Positions 9,780-18,435 of a stretch of 64,000 nt of DNA are shown one piece after another. The DNA is taken from the NCBI RefSeq assembly GCF_006716745.1, contig NZ_VFPP01000001.1, positions 2,604,001 through 2,668,000 on the forward strand, read 5' to 3'. Position 1 is the stretch's first letter. Every line of letters begins with the position of its first letter. The translations under genes were made by a program, and so were the position numbers. This stretch comes from Saccharothrix saharensis. GTDB lineage: Bacteria; Actinomycetota; Actinomycetes; Mycobacteriales; Pseudonocardiaceae. The notes beneath the pieces were generated by a model, which ran no database searches, was not told the origin of the DNA, and worked only from the letters and a program-made list of their open reading frames with translations.

Positions 9780-11390
9780 ATGACCAAACGACCGGGACGG
9801 GTCGCGATCTTCGAGCAGTTCGCGGCCGACGGCATCAAGCACATGTTCGGCAACCCGGGCACCGTCGAGCAGGGTCTGCTCGACGCCATGGGGCAGACCG
9901 ACATGTCCTACGTGCTGGCGTTGCAGGAGAGCGTGGCCGTGGCGATGGCCGACGGGTACGCCCGCGCCTCGCAGCAGCCGGGTCTGGTGCAGTTGCACAC
10001 GGGCGTCGGCCTGGGCAACGCGGTCGGCATGCTGTACCAGGCGAAGCGGGGAGGTTCGCCGCTGGTCGTGATCGCGGGTGACGCCGGGGTGCGCTACGAC
10101 GCGATGGACGCGCAGATGGCCGTCGACCTGGTGGCCATGGCCGAGCCGGTGACGAAGTACGCCACCCGGGTCACCGACCCGGAGTCGGTGCTGCGGGTGC
10201 TGCGCCGGGCGGTGAAGATCGCCATGACGCCGCCGCGCGGCCCGGTGTTCGTGGCGCTGCCCGCGGACGTGCTCGACGCCGTCACCGACGAGCCGGCGCT
10301 GCCGACCGTGGTGCCGTCCACGCGGGTCCTGCCGGAACCGGCGCTGGTGGCGCGGATGGCGTCGGTGCTGTCCGGCGGCAAGCGCCCGCTGGTGCTCATG
10401 GGCGACGGGGTGGCGACCAGCGGCGCGCAGCGCGAGCTGGCCACCGTGGCGCAGTTGCTGGGCGCGCGGGTGTACGGGGTGAACTCCTCCGAGGTGAACA
10501 TCGACGCGGCCGACCCGTCGTACGCGGGCAACGTGGGCCACATGTTCGGCGCGGACAGCGCGCGCATCGTCGGTGACGCGGACCGCGTGCTCATCGTGGG
10601 CACGTACGTGTTCCCCGAGGTGTTCCCGACGTTGAGCAACCCGTTCTCGCGGGACGCCCGGATCGTCCACATCGACCTGGACGCCTACGAGATCGCCAAG
10701 AACCACCCGGTGGAGATCGGTGTCGTGGCCGACCCGAAGCTCACGCTCGCCGCGCTGGCCGTGGAGCTGGGGCACCAGGGCGGGGCCGCCGCCGCGCCGG
10801 CCGCCCGTCCGGTCGCGCGGGCCACCGCGCCCTCGGGCCCGCCGAGCGTGCTGGAGCTGTTCACCGAGCGGCTGGCGCAGCAGGCGCCGAACGACCTGAT
10901 CCTGTTCGACGAGGCGCTGACGGCGGGCGAGCCGCTGGGTCGGCACCTGCCGGCGCGCGAACCGGGCCGGTTCTTCCAGACGCGCGGCGGTTCGCTGGGG
11001 ATCGGCATCCCCGGTGCGCTGGGCGCGAAGCTGGCGCGGCCGGACCAGCCGGTGATCGCGTTCACCGGCGACGGCGGCAGCATGTACACGATCCAGGCGC
11101 TGTGGACGGCCGCCCGGTACGACATCGACGCCAAGTTCGTGATCTGCAACAACGGCCGGTACCGGTTGCTCGACCACAACATCGACCAGTACTGGCGGGA
11201 GCAGGGCATCGAGCCGCACGAGCGGCCCGGCGCGTTCGACCTGACCAAGCCCGCCATCGGGTTCACGCAGCTGGCCGCGTCGCTGGGCGTGCCCGGTCGC
11301 CGGGTGAGCCGGTTGCGCGAGGTGGACGGCGCGGTGGCCGAGATGCTGAGCCACCGCGGTCCGTTCCTGATCGACCTGGTGATCGAGTGA
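9780..11390 (+). CDS. Thiamine-diphosphate-dependent enzyme, benzoylformate-decarboxylase/acetolactate-synthase type
   Basis: A protein of 536 aa with three domains. The N-terminal PYR domain (~1-170) has FGNPGTVEQGLLDA and the cofactor-activating Glu in LALQESVAVAMADGYAR. A central domain (~185-330) follows. The C-terminal PP domain has the GDG...NN thiamine-diphosphate motif (FTGDGGSMYTIQALW, then FVICNNGRYRLL). The closest remembered type is MdlC-like benzoylformate decarboxylase; 2-oxoacid decarboxylase or carboligase activity is expected. Its stop overlaps the next gene's GTG (GTGA). Neighbouring sugar-active and DJ-1 genes suggest an alpha-ketoacid or ketose-type substrate, but this is not proven. 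Confidence 0.93.
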   Translation: MTKRPGRVAIFEQFAADGIKHMFGNPGTVEQGLLDAMGQTDMSYVLALQESVAVAMADGYARASQQPGLVQLHTGVGLGNAVGMLYQAKRGGSPLVVIAGDAGVRYDAMDAQMAVDLVAMAEPVTKYATRVTDPESVLRVLRRAVKIAMTPPRGPVFVALPADVLDAVTDEPALPTVVPSTRVLPEPALVARMASVLSGGKRPLVLMGDGVATSGAQRELATVAQLLGARVYGVNSSEVNIDAADPSYAGNVGHMFGADSARIVGDADRVLIVGTYVFPEVFPTLSNPFSRDARIVHIDLDAYEIAKNHPVEIGVVADPKLTLAALAVELGHQGGAAAAPAARPVARATAPSGPPSVLELFTERLAQQAPNDLILFDEALTAGEPLGRHLPAREPGRFFQTRGGSLGIGIPGALGAKLARPDQPVIAFTGDGGSMYTIQALWTAARYDIDAKFVICNNGRYRLLDHNIDQYWREQGIEPHERPGAFDLTKPAIGFTQLAASLGVPGRRVSRLREVDGAVAEMLSHRGPFLIDLVIE

Positions 11391-12160
11391 GCGCCCCGGC
11401 GGTCCGCGGTCGGCTGGCGCGGGCCGAGGTCGAGTCGCTGGTGCGGGAGTGGCACGGCGGGCTGGCTCGGCACGCCGACGTGGCCGAGCTGCGGGGTCGC
11501 CTGGTGCGGTCGGGGTTGCTGCTGCGCTTGCCGGGCGCGACGGTGCGGGACGGCGAGCAGTTCGCGTCGTGGTACCGGGAGCTGAGCGACTCGTGCTTCG
11601 ACCAGCGGCGGGACGTGCTGTCGGTCGAGGTCGACCTGGTGTCGCCGCTGCACGCCGAGGTGACCGTGACGCTGATGTGGGAGTCGCGGCGCTGGCAGCG
11701 CCCCGCCCCGCGCAGCCGCTGGACGGGCTGCCTGCTCACCGAGCAGTGGCTGGTGGTGCTCCAGGACGGCGTGCCACGCATCCGCACCCTGGTGACCACG
11801 GCCGCCCAACCGCTGCCGGGCTCCCCTCCCCCGCTCGGTGACGCCGACCGCCTCGACCGGCTGCGGCAGGTCGTCGGAACCGGCGACGGGACGGCGTGGG
11901 TGCCGGGCACCCGGCCCGACCCGATCACCGCGGCGGCGTCGACCCCGGCCCCCGTCACCGGCTCGGACCAGCCACGGGCGGTCGCGAGCGGGGAGGGCGG
12001 GCGGCCGGGCGGGACCTCCCAGCCGGCGGGCACCGCAGGACCGGCGGGCACCGCAGAACCCGCGGCACCGGCGGGCACCGCAGGACCCACGCGCGCCGCG
12101 GGGCAGCGGCCCGGTGGCGGCGATGCCCGCGACCCCCGCGACGAGCTCGTCGCGAGCTGA
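11387..12160 (+). CDS. NTF2/SnoaL-like protein with low-complexity C-terminal tail
   Basis: A protein of 257 aa starting at a GTG that overlaps the previous stop by 4 bp. Residues ~1-140 form an NTF2-like domain paralogous to the one encoded at 8417 (QFASWYRELSDSCFDQRRDV, then VTVTLMWESRRWQRP, then WLVVLQDGVPRIRTLV). From residue ~165 the chain is Pro/Ala/Gly/Thr-rich, with PAGTAG-type tandem repeats, and is presumably disordered. The tail is unusual for this fold and may be a flexible linker or recently expanded sequence. The function is unknown, but strict coupling to the ThDP enzyme suggests a physical or metabolic partner. Confidence 0.78.
   Translation: MSAPAVRGRLARAEVESLVREWHGGLARHADVAELRGRLVRSGLLLRLPGATVRDGEQFASWYRELSDSCFDQRRDVLSVEVDLVSPLHAEVTVTLMWESRRWQRPAPRSRWTGCLLTEQWLVVLQDGVPRIRTLVTTAAQPLPGSPPPLGDADRLDRLRQVVGTGDGTAWVPGTRPDPITAAASTPAPVTGSDQPRAVASGEGGRPGGTSQPAGTAGPAGTAEPAAPAGTAGPTRAAGQRPGGGDARDPRDELVAS
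12023..12085 (+). repeat. 18-bp in-frame tandem repeat in the NTF2-like gene
   Basis: Units of 18 bp beginning CCGGCGGGCACCGCAG occur at 12023-12040, 12041-12058 and 12068-12085, with a 9-bp insert before the last. They encode the PAGTAG-like tail. The arrangement suggests replication slippage. Confidence 0.8.
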
Positions 12161-12307
12161 TCCACCTCCCCACCCACCGGCGGCGACGCGGCACTTCCGC
12201 GGGCGCCCGGTGTGTCACGCGGTGGCGGGCGGCGGCACAGCCGCCCGCCACCTCCCGTGCCGCGACGAGGCGGCAGTCCACTTCGGACCACGCAGATGGA
12301 GAACCCC

Positions 12308-12916
12308 ATGGACCTGAACGCCCCCGTCCTCCCCGGGCCGCTCGCCGGGCTGCGCATCGGCATCCTGATGGAGAGCGACTTCGTGGAGGCGGAGATCGCC
12401 TACTACCGCCTGCGGTTCGCCGAGGCGGGCGCCGAGGTCAAGCTGTACACCCGCCTGTGGGGCAACGAGTCGCTGACCTTCACCGGCCGCGAGCTCGGCG
12501 GCGAGATCAAGGTGGACGGCGACCTGGAAGCCCTGGACTACCACGAGCTGAACGGCCTGCACGCCCTCATCGTGCCCTCCGGCATGGTGTCGGACCGGCT
12601 GCGCTACAGCGAACGGCCCGGTGGCGTCGCGCCCGCGGTGCAGGTGATGCGCCGGGCGTTCCGCATCCCCCGGCTGCTGAAGGTGTTCTCCTGCCACGGC
12701 CTGTGGCTGATGTCCGCCGCGCCGGAGGTCATGGCCGGCCGCACGGTCACCTGCCACAACAACCTGGTCAGCGACGTGCGCAACATGGGTGCGGTCTACT
12801 CCGACACCGACGTGGCGGTGGACCGCGACCTGATCAGCACCCGCACCGTCGAGCACTGCCACCTGCTCGCCCGCACGGTCATCGACCAGCTGTCCGCCAG
12901 GCTGGTGGCGGCGTGA
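12308..12916 (+). CDS. DJ-1/PfpI-family protein, short form
   Basis: A protein of 202 aa, a second DJ-1/PfpI fold in the operon. It has GLRIGILMESDFVEAEIAYYRLRFAEAGAEV at the start, a central LIVPSGMVSDRLRY segment and the nucleophile elbow KVFSCHGLWLM near residue 123. I prefer the ATG at 12308, which has GGAG six to seven bases upstream; an in-frame ATG at 12296 overlaps that site. The family includes proteases, hydratases and glyoxalases; activity is not assignable. Its stop overlaps the GTG of the epimerase-like gene by 4 bp, so co-translation is expected. Confidence 0.85.
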   Translation: MDLNAPVLPGPLAGLRIGILMESDFVEAEIAYYRLRFAEAGAEVKLYTRLWGNESLTFTGRELGGEIKVDGDLEALDYHELNGLHALIVPSGMVSDRLRYSERPGGVAPAVQVMRRAFRIPRLLKVFSCHGLWLMSAAPEVMAGRTVTCHNNLVSDVRNMGAVYSDTDVAVDRDLISTRTVEHCHLLARTVIDQLSARLVAA

Positions 12917-14742
12917 CCACGGCACCCGAACGCACCTACTCCGACCTCTACGGCGGCTACGTCGTCGAGTCGTCGGGCGACCGGCTGGTGCTGACCACGT
13001 TCGGCGGCGACCGCGAGGTCGTGCACCGCACGTCGGAGACCGCGGCCCAGCTCGTGCGCAACCTCGGGGAGCCCTACCGGGACGTCACCGGCCGGCTCGA
13101 CGAGCTGCTCAAGCCCGGCGCGATGGTGTTCAGCTTCGGCCCGATCTACCCGAACCCGCGCCGCCAGCAGGCCGATCGCATCTGGCTGGTCGCCGACGAC
13201 GCGGGCCGCGCGGTGTTCGACCGGCCGGACTGGTGGGTCGACCAGGTCCGGTCGCTGGCCAGGTTCTACCGCCGCGCGCAGTTCGGCACGGGCCCGGTGG
13301 ACTTCGCCGACTACCGCACGGTGCTGCGGCTCGGCGGCGACAAGACCGACTCGCACGTGCAGGAGACCGACACGATCTCCCGCCTGGTCTACGGCATGGC
13401 CACCGCGTACATGCTGACCGGCGACGAGGCGCACCTGGAGGTCGCCGAGCGCGGCTCGGAGTACCTGCGGGACAACCTGCGCTTCGTCGACGAGACCGAC
13501 GTCGGCCGCCTGGTGTACTGGTACCACGGCCTGGAGGTCGACGGCGGCAGGCAGCGCAAGCTGTTCGCCTCGGAGTTCAGCGACGACGAGCTCACCATCC
13601 CGGCCTACGAGCAGATCTACGCGCTGGCCGGCCTGGTGCAGACCTACCGGCTCACCGGCACGCCGTGGCTGCGCGACGACATCGAGGCGACGGTCCGGCT
13701 GTTCGAGCGGCACTACGCCGACCCGCGCCTGGGCGGCTACTTCTCGCACATCGACCCGCTCACGCTCAGCCCGCACGCCGAGTCGCTGGGGCGCAACAGG
13801 TCCCGCAAGAACTGGAACTCCGTCGGCGACCACGCCCCGGCCTACCTGTTCAACCTGTACCTGGCCACCGGCGAGCAGCGCTACCTGCGGATGCTGGAGC
13901 ACACCTTCGACATGATCGTGACCCACTTCCCGGACCGGGGCCCGGACGCGAGCCCGTTCGTGCGCGAGCGGTTCCACGCGGACTGGACGCCGGACAAGAC
14001 GTGGGGCTGGCAGCAGGACCGCGCGGTGGTCGGGCACAACCTCAAGATCGCGTGGAACCTCACCCGGATGAACTCGTTGCGGCCCAAGAACGAGTACACG
14101 CGCACGGCCGCGCGGCTCGCCGCCACCATGCCCGGCGTGGGCCGCGACCCGCGCCGCGGCGGCTGGTACGACGTCCTGGAGCGGCAGGCGCGCGACGGGC
14201 GGCACGCGTTCGTCTGGCACGACCGCAAGGCGTGGTGGCAGCAGGAGCAGGCGATCCTGGCCTACCTGGTCCTGGCGGGTGCCACCGGCGACGCCGAGTA
14301 CCTCAAGCACGCGGCCGAGGCGGAGGCGTTCTACAACGCGTTCTTCCTCGACCACGACGACGGCGCGGTGTACTTCGCCGTGCAGGCCGCCGGATCGCCC
14401 TACCTGGCGGGCCTGGAACGCCTCAAGGGCAACCACTCCATGAGCATGTACCACTCGGCCGAGCTGTGCTACCTCGCGACCGTCTACAACAGACTGCTCT
14501 GGCACGGCGAACCGCTGGACCTGTGGTTCTCGCCGGACCCGGACGCGGCGTTCCCCGGCGGGGTGCTGCGGGTCGCGCCGGACGCGCTGCCGCGCGGGCG
14601 GGTCGTGCTGGACCGGGTGCTCGTCGACGGGAGCCCTTACCGGGACTTCGACGCGGAGAAGATGACGGTGAAGCTGCCGGGGGGCACGTCCCGGCGGACG
14701 GTCCAGGTGCGCCTGCGACCCCTGGGAGAGGACGAGCGGTGA
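12913..14742 (+). CDS. AGE-type (N-acylglucosamine 2-epimerase fold) sugar epimerase/isomerase-like protein
   Basis: A protein of 609 aa. The central and C-terminal ~480 residues form an (alpha/alpha)6 barrel with repeated helix pairs, such as SRLVYGMATAYMLTGDEAHLEVAERGSEYL-like and YLFNLYLATGEQRYLRMLEHTFD-like segments. The conserved His-rich stretches RAVVGHNLKIAWNL and HSMSMYHSAELCYL match the catalytic-face region of AGE/cellobiose-epimerase relatives. Known relatives epimerise at C2 of aldoses or oligosaccharides. The extra N-terminal ~100 residues are not recognised. Coupled on both sides (GTGA overlaps) to DJ-1 and GlgX-like genes, it most likely acts on a glucan-derived sugar. Confidence 0.82.
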   Translation: MTTAPERTYSDLYGGYVVESSGDRLVLTTFGGDREVVHRTSETAAQLVRNLGEPYRDVTGRLDELLKPGAMVFSFGPIYPNPRRQQADRIWLVADDAGRAVFDRPDWWVDQVRSLARFYRRAQFGTGPVDFADYRTVLRLGGDKTDSHVQETDTISRLVYGMATAYMLTGDEAHLEVAERGSEYLRDNLRFVDETDVGRLVYWYHGLEVDGGRQRKLFASEFSDDELTIPAYEQIYALAGLVQTYRLTGTPWLRDDIEATVRLFERHYADPRLGGYFSHIDPLTLSPHAESLGRNRSRKNWNSVGDHAPAYLFNLYLATGEQRYLRMLEHTFDMIVTHFPDRGPDASPFVRERFHADWTPDKTWGWQQDRAVVGHNLKIAWNLTRMNSLRPKNEYTRTAARLAATMPGVGRDPRRGGWYDVLERQARDGRHAFVWHDRKAWWQQEQAILAYLVLAGATGDAEYLKHAAEAEAFYNAFFLDHDDGAVYFAVQAAGSPYLAGLERLKGNHSMSMYHSAELCYLATVYNRLLWHGEPLDLWFSPDPDAAFPGGVLRVAPDALPRGRVVLDRVLVDGSPYRDFDAEKMTVKLPGGTSRRTVQVRLRPLGEDER

Positions 14743-16802
14743 CCGTGACGGCGACGGGCCGCCTGGCCGGGCTCCGGCTCGCGCCGGGCAGCCCCACCCC
14801 GTTCGGGGCGACCCCGACGGCCGAGGGCGTGAACTTCGCGGTCGCCGCGGCGCGGGCCGACCGCATGTGGCTGGTGCTCATGGACCGGGCCGATGGTTCG
14901 GTGCTGACCGAACTGGAGTTCCCGCCGGAGCACCGGGTCGGCGAGGTGTTCACCACCCACGTGCTGGGCCTGGACCCGGCCGACGCCGACTACGGGTTCC
15001 GGGTCGAGCGGGCCGGCGAGCGCGGTCCGGTCCTGCTCGACCCGGACGCCCGGCTGCTGGCCGGCGCGGGCGAGTGGGGCAGCCGGCCCGCCTACCGGTC
15101 CCGGATCGCCACCGGCGACTTCGACTGGGGCGACGACCGTCCGCCGCGCGTGCCCACCGAGGACCTGGTGGTGTACGAGCTGCACGTGCGGGGCTTCACC
15201 CGGTCCGACACCTCCGGTGTGGCGGCACCCGGCACGTTCGCCGGGTTGGCCGAGAAGATCCCGTACCTGCGGTGGCTCGGCGTGAACTGCGTGGAGCTGA
15301 TGCCGGTCTTCGAGTTCGACGAGACCGACAACGTCCACGTGCACCCGGAGACGGGCGTGCCGCTGCTCAACACGTGGGGCTACAGCCCGGTCGGCGTCTT
15401 CGCGCCCAAGGCGAACTACGCCCACGGCGAACGCCCCGACGTGGAGCTGAAGGAACTGGTGAAGCGGCTGCACGCGGCGGGCATCGAGGTGGTCCTGGAC
15501 GTGGTGTTCAACCACACCTCCGAAGGGGACCACCGCGGGCCCACGCTGTCGCTGCGCGGCCTGGACGAGTCGTCCTACTACCTGCTGGACGAGGCGGGCA
15601 GGCACCACAACTTCAGCGGCGCGGGCAACACGCTCAACGCCAACCACCCGCTGGTGCGGGACTGGGTCGTGCGCAGCCTGCGCCACTGGGTGCACGAGTA
15701 CCACGTGGACGGCTTCCGCTTCGACCTCGCCTCGGTGCTCACCCGGGGCCGTGACGGCGCGCCGCTGGCCGACCCGCCGCTCGTGGCGGCGCTGGCCGCG
15801 GATCCCGTGCTGGCCGGCACCCGGCTGATCGCGGAGGCGTGGGACGCGGGGGGCCTATACCAGGTCGGCGCGTTCCCGCACTACGGCCGATGGATGGAGT
15901 GGAACGGCCGCTACCGCGACGCGCTGCGGGCGTTCCTGGTGGGGCGCGAGGGAACCACCGGCGACGTCGCGACCCGGCTCGTCGGGTCACCCGACCTCTA
16001 CAACGGACGTGGCGCCACCGCGTCGGTCAACTTCGTCACGTGCCACGACGGGTTCACGCTGGCCGACTGGTCGTCCTACGACCACAAGCACAACCGCCTC
16101 AACGGCGAGGACGGCCGCGACGGGGAGAACCACAACATCTCGTGGAACGGCGGCGCGGAAGGGCCGACCGACGACCCGGAGGTGCTCGCGACCAGGGCGC
16201 GGCAGCAGCGCAACGCGCTGTTGCTGCTGCTCACCAGCTGCGGCGTGCCGATGTTGCTGGCCGGCGACGAGTTCGGCCGGTCGCAGGGCGGCAACAACAA
16301 CGCCTACCCGCACGACGACCCGGTGACCTGGCTGGACTGGTCACTGGTGGACCGCAACCGGGACCTCGTCGAGTTCACCCGGGCCTGCCTCCGGTTCCGC
16401 CGGGAGCACCCGGTGCTGCGGCGTGCCGAACACCCGCACGGCGAATCCACTCCGGACGGCGGCTACCCACCGGTGAGCTGGCACGGTGAACAGCCGTGGC
16501 AACCCGACTGGTCACCGGGCTCGCACCTGGTGATCGCGATGATGCATGATCCGAATCCGCGGGGGCGGGGATTGTCGGATCGTTTGGATACTGTGGTCGT
16601 GGCCGCGAACTCCGGTTCCGAGGACAAGGAAGTGGCACTCCCCCAGCCACCCGCCGACAGCACGTGGCGCGTCTTCGCCAACACCGGATTCGCCCGGCCG
16701 CTCGACGCCGCGACGACGCTGCGCGACGGCCACGTCCTGCGCCTCCCCGCGCGGTCCGCGGCCGTGCTGTGGGCGCACACACCGTCCAACGAGGAGGGTT
16801 AG
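14739..16802 (+). CDS. glgX: Glycogen-debranching enzyme GlgX-type (GH13, isoamylase family)
   Basis: A protein of 687 aa, normal for GlgX. An N-terminal CBM48-like sandwich (~10-110: GSPTPFGATPTAEGVNFAV) precedes the GH13 barrel. Motifs are VYELHVRGFT, DVVFNHTSEG, the nucleophile region VDGFRFDLAS (Asp), the acid/base LIAEAWDAGG (Glu) and FVTCHDGFTLADW. It hydrolyses alpha-1,6 branch points of glycogen-type glucans. The GTG start overlaps the epimerase stop, so this copy is dedicated to the operon and does not sit with the glgE locus. The gene name reflects family; the substrate in this operon could differ. Confidence 0.92.
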   Translation: MTVTATGRLAGLRLAPGSPTPFGATPTAEGVNFAVAAARADRMWLVLMDRADGSVLTELEFPPEHRVGEVFTTHVLGLDPADADYGFRVERAGERGPVLLDPDARLLAGAGEWGSRPAYRSRIATGDFDWGDDRPPRVPTEDLVVYELHVRGFTRSDTSGVAAPGTFAGLAEKIPYLRWLGVNCVELMPVFEFDETDNVHVHPETGVPLLNTWGYSPVGVFAPKANYAHGERPDVELKELVKRLHAAGIEVVLDVVFNHTSEGDHRGPTLSLRGLDESSYYLLDEAGRHHNFSGAGNTLNANHPLVRDWVVRSLRHWVHEYHVDGFRFDLASVLTRGRDGAPLADPPLVAALAADPVLAGTRLIAEAWDAGGLYQVGAFPHYGRWMEWNGRYRDALRAFLVGREGTTGDVATRLVGSPDLYNGRGATASVNFVTCHDGFTLADWSSYDHKHNRLNGEDGRDGENHNISWNGGAEGPTDDPEVLATRARQQRNALLLLLTSCGVPMLLAGDEFGRSQGGNNNAYPHDDPVTWLDWSLVDRNRDLVEFTRACLRFRREHPVLRRAEHPHGESTPDGGYPPVSWHGEQPWQPDWSPGSHLVIAMMHDPNPRGRGLSDRLDTVVVAANSGSEDKEVALPQPPADSTWRVFANTGFARPLDAATTLRDGHVLRLPARSAAVLWAHTPSNEEG

Positions 16803-17111
16803 ATGAGCACGTCGGTCTACGCGGGGTCGCACGGCCGGTCCACCACCATCCACCTGGCAGGCGAAGTGGACGACGAGGCGCTGCCCCGTCTGCGCGACCT
16901 GCTCGACGAGCTCGGCGGCCGGCAGGTGCGCCGCCTGGTCATCGAACTGCGCGAGGTGACCGGTCTGTCGCCGGGCGCCGTCCGCGCCCTGGTCTACGCC
17001 CAGCAGCGGCTGCCGGCGGGCGCCGAGGTCATCGTCGTCGGCGCCCGGCTGTCGGTGGTGGCGGCGTTGGCGCTGGGCGGGTTGGGAGGCACCGCGACTC
17101 TGGCGAGCTAG
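16803..17111 (+). CDS. STAS-domain (anti-sigma-factor antagonist-like) protein
   Basis: A protein of 102 aa with the STAS fold: IHLAGEVDDEALPRLRDLLDELG, then RLVIELREVTGLSPGAVRALVYAQQRL and VIVVGARLSVVAALALGG. In classical antagonists (SpoIIAA) a DSSG serine is phosphorylated. Here the corresponding stretch is GLSPG, so regulation by phosphorylation is uncertain. The ATG directly follows the glgX stop, with GAGGAGGG upstream, making it the last gene of the eight-gene operon. A STAS protein ending a metabolic operon suggests that its expression reports to a sigma-factor circuit (inference). Confidence 0.85.
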   Translation: MSTSVYAGSHGRSTTIHLAGEVDDEALPRLRDLLDELGGRQVRRLVIELREVTGLSPGAVRALVYAQQRLPAGAEVIVVGARLSVVAALALGGLGGTATLAS

Positions 17112-17192
17112 TCATCTGGAGCCCGAAGCGCCGTGGCAGCACGGGGCTTGCGAGACACAGGGCCAAGGACAAGACACTTGGGGGAGTTCCTG

Positions 17193-18386
17193 GTGGAGTT
17201 GCAGACGCATTTAGCTGGCGGTGTGCGAGCCTTCGCGCACCGGATGTTCCAGTCCATGCCGCGCGCGGACCAGCGGCGTTGGGCCGAGATCTACCTGTCC
17301 GGCCTGGTCAACGCGGCCGGGCGCAAGTCCATCAGCAAGATCGCCGAGCTGGCGGGTGGCGGCTCGGCCGTCCAGTCGCTGCAGCAGTTCGTCAACCAGA
17401 GCCCGTGGGACTGGCAGCCGGTGCGCGAGGCGCTGGCGCTGTACCTCGCGGAGCGGTTGCCGGTGCGGGCTTGGTTGCTCGGGTACGCGGTCATCCACAA
17501 GCGCGGCGACCACTCGGTGGGTGTCGAGCGCCGGTTCGTGCGTGACGCGGGACGCCTGGTCAACTGTCAACTGGGGTTGAGCCTGCAACTGGACGTCGGG
17601 GAGACCGCGGTGCCGGTCAACTGGCGGCTGCTGCTGTCGAGGCGGTGGACCGAGGACGCGGAGCGGCGTCGTCGGACCCGAATCCCGGAGCACGAGGGCG
17701 GGATCTGCGAGCGCGAGCACATGCTGGGGATGCTCGACGAGCTGATCACGCTGCGGGTGCCGACCGCGCCCGTGGTGTTCGACGCCACGGACGTGCCGAA
17801 CGCGCACCGGCTGCTGGACGACCTGACCGATCGCGGACTGGGGTACGTGATCGGCGTCAAAGGCGACGAACGCATCTTGGCGGAGCCGCACCTGCGTGCG
17901 GTGATGCCGACCAGGCAGGCGGACCAGCGGGTCGGGCGGCGGGCGCTGAGCCCGTCGGAGATCCTGCGGGGTTGGCGGGACCACCCGTCCTCGCACCGGG
18001 TCTGGCCGGGGCTGCCCGGGCACGGTGCCGGGCGCGTGCAGGTCCGCGCGGCGTCGGCGCGGCTGGTCGACACCGAGCGGCGGCCGGGCTCACCGGTGCG
18101 GCTGGTCGCCGAGCGCCCGCTGGGCAGCACGGCCCCGACGCGGTACTGGATCACCAACCTGGTGGACCGGCCGGTGCCGGAGCTGTTCGACCTGATCACC
18201 CGGAAGGACCGGGCGGACGCGAACGCGGCGCGCGACCCCTACGGCCTGCACGACTTCGAGGGCCGCAGCTACCAGGGGTGGCACCACCACATGACGATGG
18301 TGTCGGTGGCCCACGCGTACGCGCTGCTGACGGGCGCGAACACCGACGACGCCGACTACCTGTCGTCGGAGAACGCCACTTCGTGA
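17193..18386 (+). CDS. IS701-like transposase homologue, probably domesticated (copy 1)
   Basis: About 397 aa from a GTG with GGGGGAG upstream (17133 is an alternative GTG). It matches IS701-family DDE proteins: DQRRWAEIYLSGLVNAAGRKS near the start, GDHSVGVERRFVRDAGRLVNCQLG, PVNWRLLLSRRW, then PVVFDATDVPN and a C-terminal EGRSYQGWHHHMTM. In IS701 transposases the HSVGV motif is preceded by a DDTG catalytic Asp; here that position reads GYAVIHK, so the first catalytic acid is missing. I see no terminal inverted repeats or target duplications. Codon L of ...THLAGG is a TTA (17211-17213). A regulatory or structural role is more likely than transposition. Confidence 0.8.
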   Translation: MELQTHLAGGVRAFAHRMFQSMPRADQRRWAEIYLSGLVNAAGRKSISKIAELAGGGSAVQSLQQFVNQSPWDWQPVREALALYLAERLPVRAWLLGYAVIHKRGDHSVGVERRFVRDAGRLVNCQLGLSLQLDVGETAVPVNWRLLLSRRWTEDAERRRRTRIPEHEGGICEREHMLGMLDELITLRVPTAPVVFDATDVPNAHRLLDDLTDRGLGYVIGVKGDERILAEPHLRAVMPTRQADQRVGRRALSPSEILRGWRDHPSSHRVWPGLPGHGAGRVQVRAASARLVDTERRPGSPVRLVAERPLGSTAPTRYWITNLVDRPVPELFDLITRKDRADANAARDPYGLHDFEGRSYQGWHHHMTMVSVAHAYALLTGANTDDADYLSSENATS

Positions 18387-18393
18387 CACCGAA

Positions 18394-18434
18394 CCGGGGG
18401 TGGCCCGCCGCAGCCGGCGGCGGGCCACCCCCGG
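18394..18434. terminator. Perfect 17-bp hairpin, bidirectional terminator
   Basis: Arms 18394-18410 and 18418-18434 pair perfectly around a 7-base loop. It sits exactly between the converging transposase-like gene and the last gene of the hydrazine operon, ending both transcripts. Confidence 0.88.
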
Positions 18435-18435
18435 C

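Noticed and set aside
8859-11354. Long - strand open frame of about 830 codons over the DJ-1 and ThDP genes
   Set aside because: It is the antisense shadow of two well-supported + strand genes, is rich in Arg/His/Gln as expected of such shadows and has no recognisable domain.
17193-18386. Active insertion sequence
   Set aside because: The first catalytic aspartate is missing, and no terminal inverted repeats or target duplications are visible at either end.
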